Shown here one piece after another: positions 62,031 to 64,000 of a stretch of DNA of 64,000 bases. Under the pieces are notes generated by a model. That model was not told where the DNA came from. It did no database searches and saw only the letters and a program-made list of their open reading frames with translations. A program made the translations under genes and the position numbers. The stretch comes from Crocinitomicaceae bacterium (GTDB lineage: Bacteria; Bacteroidota; Bacteroidia; Flavobacteriales_D; Crocinitomicaceae): contig JADJEU010000004.1 in the NCBI GenBank assembly GCA_016709005.1, positions 265,468 through 329,467 of the forward strand, read 5' to 3'. Each line of letters opens with the position of its first letter. The stretch's first letter is position 1.

Positions 62031-62056
62031 TGTCAATTTTTGACATTACCAATGTC
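62031..62056. promoter_or_regulatory. overlapping inverted repeats upstream of the integrase
   Basis: TGTCAA-TTT-TTGACA (62031-62045) overlaps GACATT-ACC-AATGTC (62042-62056), two perfect 6-bp inverted repeats with 3-base spacers that share GACA. They lie 112 bases before the integrase start and could be an operator or a recombination site. Confidence 0.45.
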
Positions 62057-62167
62057 GCATTGAAAATAGATTATTAAAAAATTCTGCCAACAATTTAGCC
62101 GTTGCATTATACGGATAAATCTACGGTTAATTTTTGATATGGATTTTTTTTGAGTCAAGTTTGTCTC

Positions 62168-63307
62168 ATGAATCATTCTTCCTACGGAAACATATCGCTT
62201 AAAAATATCTTAATAGACGGTGAAGCCAAAATTGGCTTAAAACCCAGTGGATCTGGTCAACTGATTGATCTTATACAAGCCCTGCCAGATGTGAGCTACA
62301 GCAGCTCAATGGGGCTATATTATCTGCCTGCAGGCAAAGAGTCTATTGGACTTGTATTTAAATATTTCAGAGGTAAAGCGTGGATTAACGGCGCTGGGTT
62401 TTTCACCAAAAAATCAGCCGGCAAACAAAAGGAAGTGTCGGATATGTCCAAAATCCGCAAGCGATATGAATTGGACGATATGCCAACCGTTGTTCCGATT
62501 GAATATGTGGAGAAACTGGAAAATAAAATGTATTCCTTAAATACGGCGCGTACTTACCTTTCTTGCTTCAAATTATTTATGGAGACCTTTAAAGATATTC
62601 CGCTCATGGAAATCTCAGAGCAGGATATTCAGGCCTATATGAATCAATTGGTGCGAGAGGGCAAATCATCTACCTACGTCAATCAAATGATCAACGCCAT
62701 CAAGTTCTATTATGAGAATGTCAAAGGTATGCCCAATCGTTTTTACATGATTGACCGCCCTGAGAAAGTGGAAAAACTTCCCAAAGTGTTAAGCAAAACG
62801 GAAGTTCAAAAGATCATTGCCAAAACACCCAACATCAAACATAAATGCATTGTATCGCTCCTCTACTCTGCCGGCTTGCGCAGACAAGAGTTGCTGGATA
62901 TGAAAATTACGGATATCGATTCAGCCCGCATGATGATTCGCGTGAATCAGGGAAAAGGAAAAAAAGATCGCTTCACTGTTTTAAGTACCACGCTGCTTGA
63001 AGATTTGCGCATCTACTTCAAAGAATGGCGACCGAAAGAATATTTATTTGAAGGTGCCGGCGGCGAAAAATATACAGCCAGCAGCGTCCGCTCCATTGTA
63101 TTAAATGCTGCTAAAAGAGCCGGTATTTGGAAAACCGTTACGCCACACATGCTGCGTCACAGTTTTGCAACGCATCTCCTGGAAGCCGGTACTGATTTGC
63201 GCTATATCCAAACCCTGCTTGGTCACGCCAGTACCAAAACCACCGAGGTTTATACACAAGTGACGCTGGTGAATGTGCAGCAGATTAAAAGTCCGTTGGA
63301 CTCGTAA
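62168..63307 (+). CDS. tyrosine-type site-specific recombinase (XerD/phage integrase family)
   Basis: The ATG at 62168 (MNHSSYGNISLKNILID) is preferred over a TTG six codons upstream; 379 residues. Residues about 1-95 form an extra N-terminal domain that I do not recognise (PDVSYSSSMGLYYLPAGKESIGLVFKYFRGKAWING). The core-binding SAM-like domain follows (about 100-205) and then the catalytic domain with all residues: Arg in YSAGLRRQELL, Lys in GKGKKDRFT, His-x-x-Arg in TPHMLRHSFATHLLEAG, His in LLGHASTKTTEVYTQV and the nucleophile Tyr in that same motif. It probably acts on a mobile island; no att site was identified. It is followed at once by a parDE module. Confidence 0.92.
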   Translation: MNHSSYGNISLKNILIDGEAKIGLKPSGSGQLIDLIQALPDVSYSSSMGLYYLPAGKESIGLVFKYFRGKAWINGAGFFTKKSAGKQKEVSDMSKIRKRYELDDMPTVVPIEYVEKLENKMYSLNTARTYLSCFKLFMETFKDIPLMEISEQDIQAYMNQLVREGKSSTYVNQMINAIKFYYENVKGMPNRFYMIDRPEKVEKLPKVLSKTEVQKIIAKTPNIKHKCIVSLLYSAGLRRQELLDMKITDIDSARMMIRVNQGKGKKDRFTVLSTTLLEDLRIYFKEWRPKEYLFEGAGGEKYTASSVRSIVLNAAKRAGIWKTVTPHMLRHSFATHLLEAGTDLRYIQTLLGHASTKTTEVYTQVTLVNVQQIKSPLDS

Positions 63308-63357
63308 GAATTTCGGATTAAATCTGATATTTTTCAGGTCCAAAAATTTTGAAATAG

Positions 63358-63378
63358 TACCAATATTTGGTATATTTA
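63358..63378 (+). promoter_or_regulatory. parDE promoter and operator
   Basis: TACCAA-TAT-TTGGTA (63358-63372) is a perfect inverted repeat directly next to and overlapping TATATTTA (63371-63378), a near match to TAnnTTTG, 14 bases before the ParD start. This is the usual arrangement for autorepression by a ribbon-helix-helix antitoxin. Confidence 0.6.
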
Positions 63379-63392
63379 CAAAAAATGAATTT

Positions 63393-63635
63393 ATGAGCAA
63401 AAACACTTCAATTACGCTGGGAGATTACTTTGAAGAATTTATTCAAACCGTATTGAGCGAAGGCCGTTACAAAAACGCAAGCGAAATTGTTCGCGCCGGA
63501 TTGAGATTATTAGAAGAAGAAGAACGAAAAGTTGTTACACTTCGTCGTGCAATTGAAGAAGGAATAAATAGTGGATTAGCTGAAGACTTTGACGCGGATC
63601 AACACTTAAAAAAGTTGAAATCGAAAAGGAAATAA
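63393..63635 (+). CDS. parD: ParD-family antitoxin (ribbon-helix-helix)
   Basis: 80 residues from the ATG at 63393 (MSKNTSITLGDYFEEFIQTVLSEGRYKNASEIVRAGLRLLEEEE). The N-terminal RHH DNA-binding strand is NTSITLGD, and GRYKNASEIVRAGLRLLEE is the typical second and third helix of type II ParD proteins. The C-terminal part (LRRAIEEGINSGLAEDFDADQHLKKLK) binds the toxin. An upstream in-frame extension into the operator is unlikely. The stop TAA directly precedes the ATG of parE. Confidence 0.93.
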   Translation: MSKNTSITLGDYFEEFIQTVLSEGRYKNASEIVRAGLRLLEEEERKVVTLRRAIEEGINSGLAEDFDADQHLKKLKSKRK

Positions 63636-63935
63636 ATGACCCGATATAAATTCACTAAAAAGGCTGTGGAAGACCTCTCCGAAATTTGGGAGTATACTCG
63701 CAAAATTTGGTCGGAGAATCAAGCTGAAAAGTATTACAAATTAATTATTCAGGCCTGCTATGAACTAGCCAAAGATCCGCAAAGAGGCAAAGAATATTCA
63801 GAAATATATCCAGCATTAAAAGGCATGAACACCACCAAGCACATCATATTTTATCGGATACTGAGTGATTCGTCTATTGAGATTACGAGAATTTTGCACG
63901 AGCGCATGGACTTAAAGCGCAGATTGAAAAAATAA
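63636..63935 (+). CDS. parE: ParE/RelE-family toxin
   Basis: 99 residues with the ParE fold: YKFTKKAVEDLSEIWEYTRKIW start, YYKLIIQACYELAKDPQRGKEYSEI middle, and HIIFYRILSDSSIEITRILHERMDLKRRL end, matching ParE toxins that poison DNA gyrase. It begins immediately after the ParD stop, so translation is coupled. The pair next to an integrase is typical for mobile or stabilised chromosome regions. Confidence 0.92.
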   Translation: MTRYKFTKKAVEDLSEIWEYTRKIWSENQAEKYYKLIIQACYELAKDPQRGKEYSEIYPALKGMNTTKHIIFYRILSDSSIEITRILHERMDLKRRLKK

Positions 63936-63941
63936 GCCACT

Positions 63942-64000
63942 ATGACAAACAACAATCATTCTTTGAACACTCCACAGAGCCTACAAATAATTCCGCTTAA
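63942..64000 (+). CDS. start of an unidentified gene cut by the window edge
   Basis: An ATG at 63942, seven bases after the parE stop, opens a frame that is still open at the window end (MTNNNHSLNTPQSLQIIPL, 19 residues). Too short to name. The close spacing to parE argues that it could be in the same transcript. Confidence 0.4.
   Translation, partial: MTNNNHSLNTPQSLQIIPL

Noticed and set aside
1..64000. tRNA, rRNA and CRISPR arrays
   Set aside because: No cloverleaf-type sequence with a T-loop, no rRNA-like stretch and no regularly spaced short direct repeats with unique spacers were seen; the regular repeats found are protein-coding.

Overview
This AT-rich window reads as a Bacteroidota chromosome, most likely Flavobacteriales (a Crocinitomicaceae/Fluviicola-like lineage is my inference). 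The evidence is type IX secretion sorting domains of both types (A and B), four PorP/SprF-OmpA type partner proteins, MORN_2 repeat proteins, SBBP and two-component propeller proteins, a FadN-FadA-FadE operon under a MarR regulator, and several copies of the Bacteroidota promoter -7 element TAnnTTTG. No rRNA, tRNA or CRISPR array was seen.

Layout. 1-2060 (minus): a partial CotH-type protein, a small membrane protein and the dTDP-sugar enzyme RfbA. 2201-7782: two secreted MORN-repeat proteins, a lipoprotein with a broken signal peptide, a RimK-associated protease-like protein, a micro-protein coupled to an SMR transporter, a DUF6265-like lipoprotein and a TerB-like protein. 8107-14422 (minus): fatty-acid beta-oxidation operon marR-fadN-fadA-GNAT-fadE with a 14-bp palindrome in front of the regulator. 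14542-20347: a frameshifted S9 peptidase convergent with a large SBBP/Ig protein carrying a type A T9SS tail. 20520-39216: about 19 kb of cell-surface modules, each a giant type B-CTD adhesin followed by its own PorP/SprF partner and, in two of three, an OmpA/PD40 protein; almost all junctions are overlapping stop-start. 39278-45051: two FKBP prolyl isomerases, an HTTM/DUF5819 pair, fumarylacetoacetase and a third MORN protein. 45071-56333: the stringent-response enzyme Rel, a GT39 glycosyltransferase in reverse, then a tight operon fur-STAS-purA-ostA-propeller/PP2C sensor-membrane protein. 56749-64000: accessory zone with higBA, a TonB-dependent receptor divergent from a MarR regulator, a repeat-rich stretch with a broken Zn-ribbon gene, a tyrosine recombinase and parDE.

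How they work together. The 20.5-39.2 kb block appears to be a set of T9SS-exported surface adhesins with dedicated outer-membrane partners. The C-terminal domain subtype of each adhesin matches the subtype of the adjacent SprF protein, although the N-terminal domains are shuffled; this is the most interesting pattern in the window. The fur operon combines housekeeping genes with a STAS protein and an RsbU-like phosphatase sensor, which could form a partner-switching pair.

A caution on quality: four genes (4541-5441, 14542-16886, 37112-39216, 61257-61636) are each broken by a single-base shift, three of them inside A/T homopolymers. This pattern fits residual sequencing error at least as well as real gene decay.
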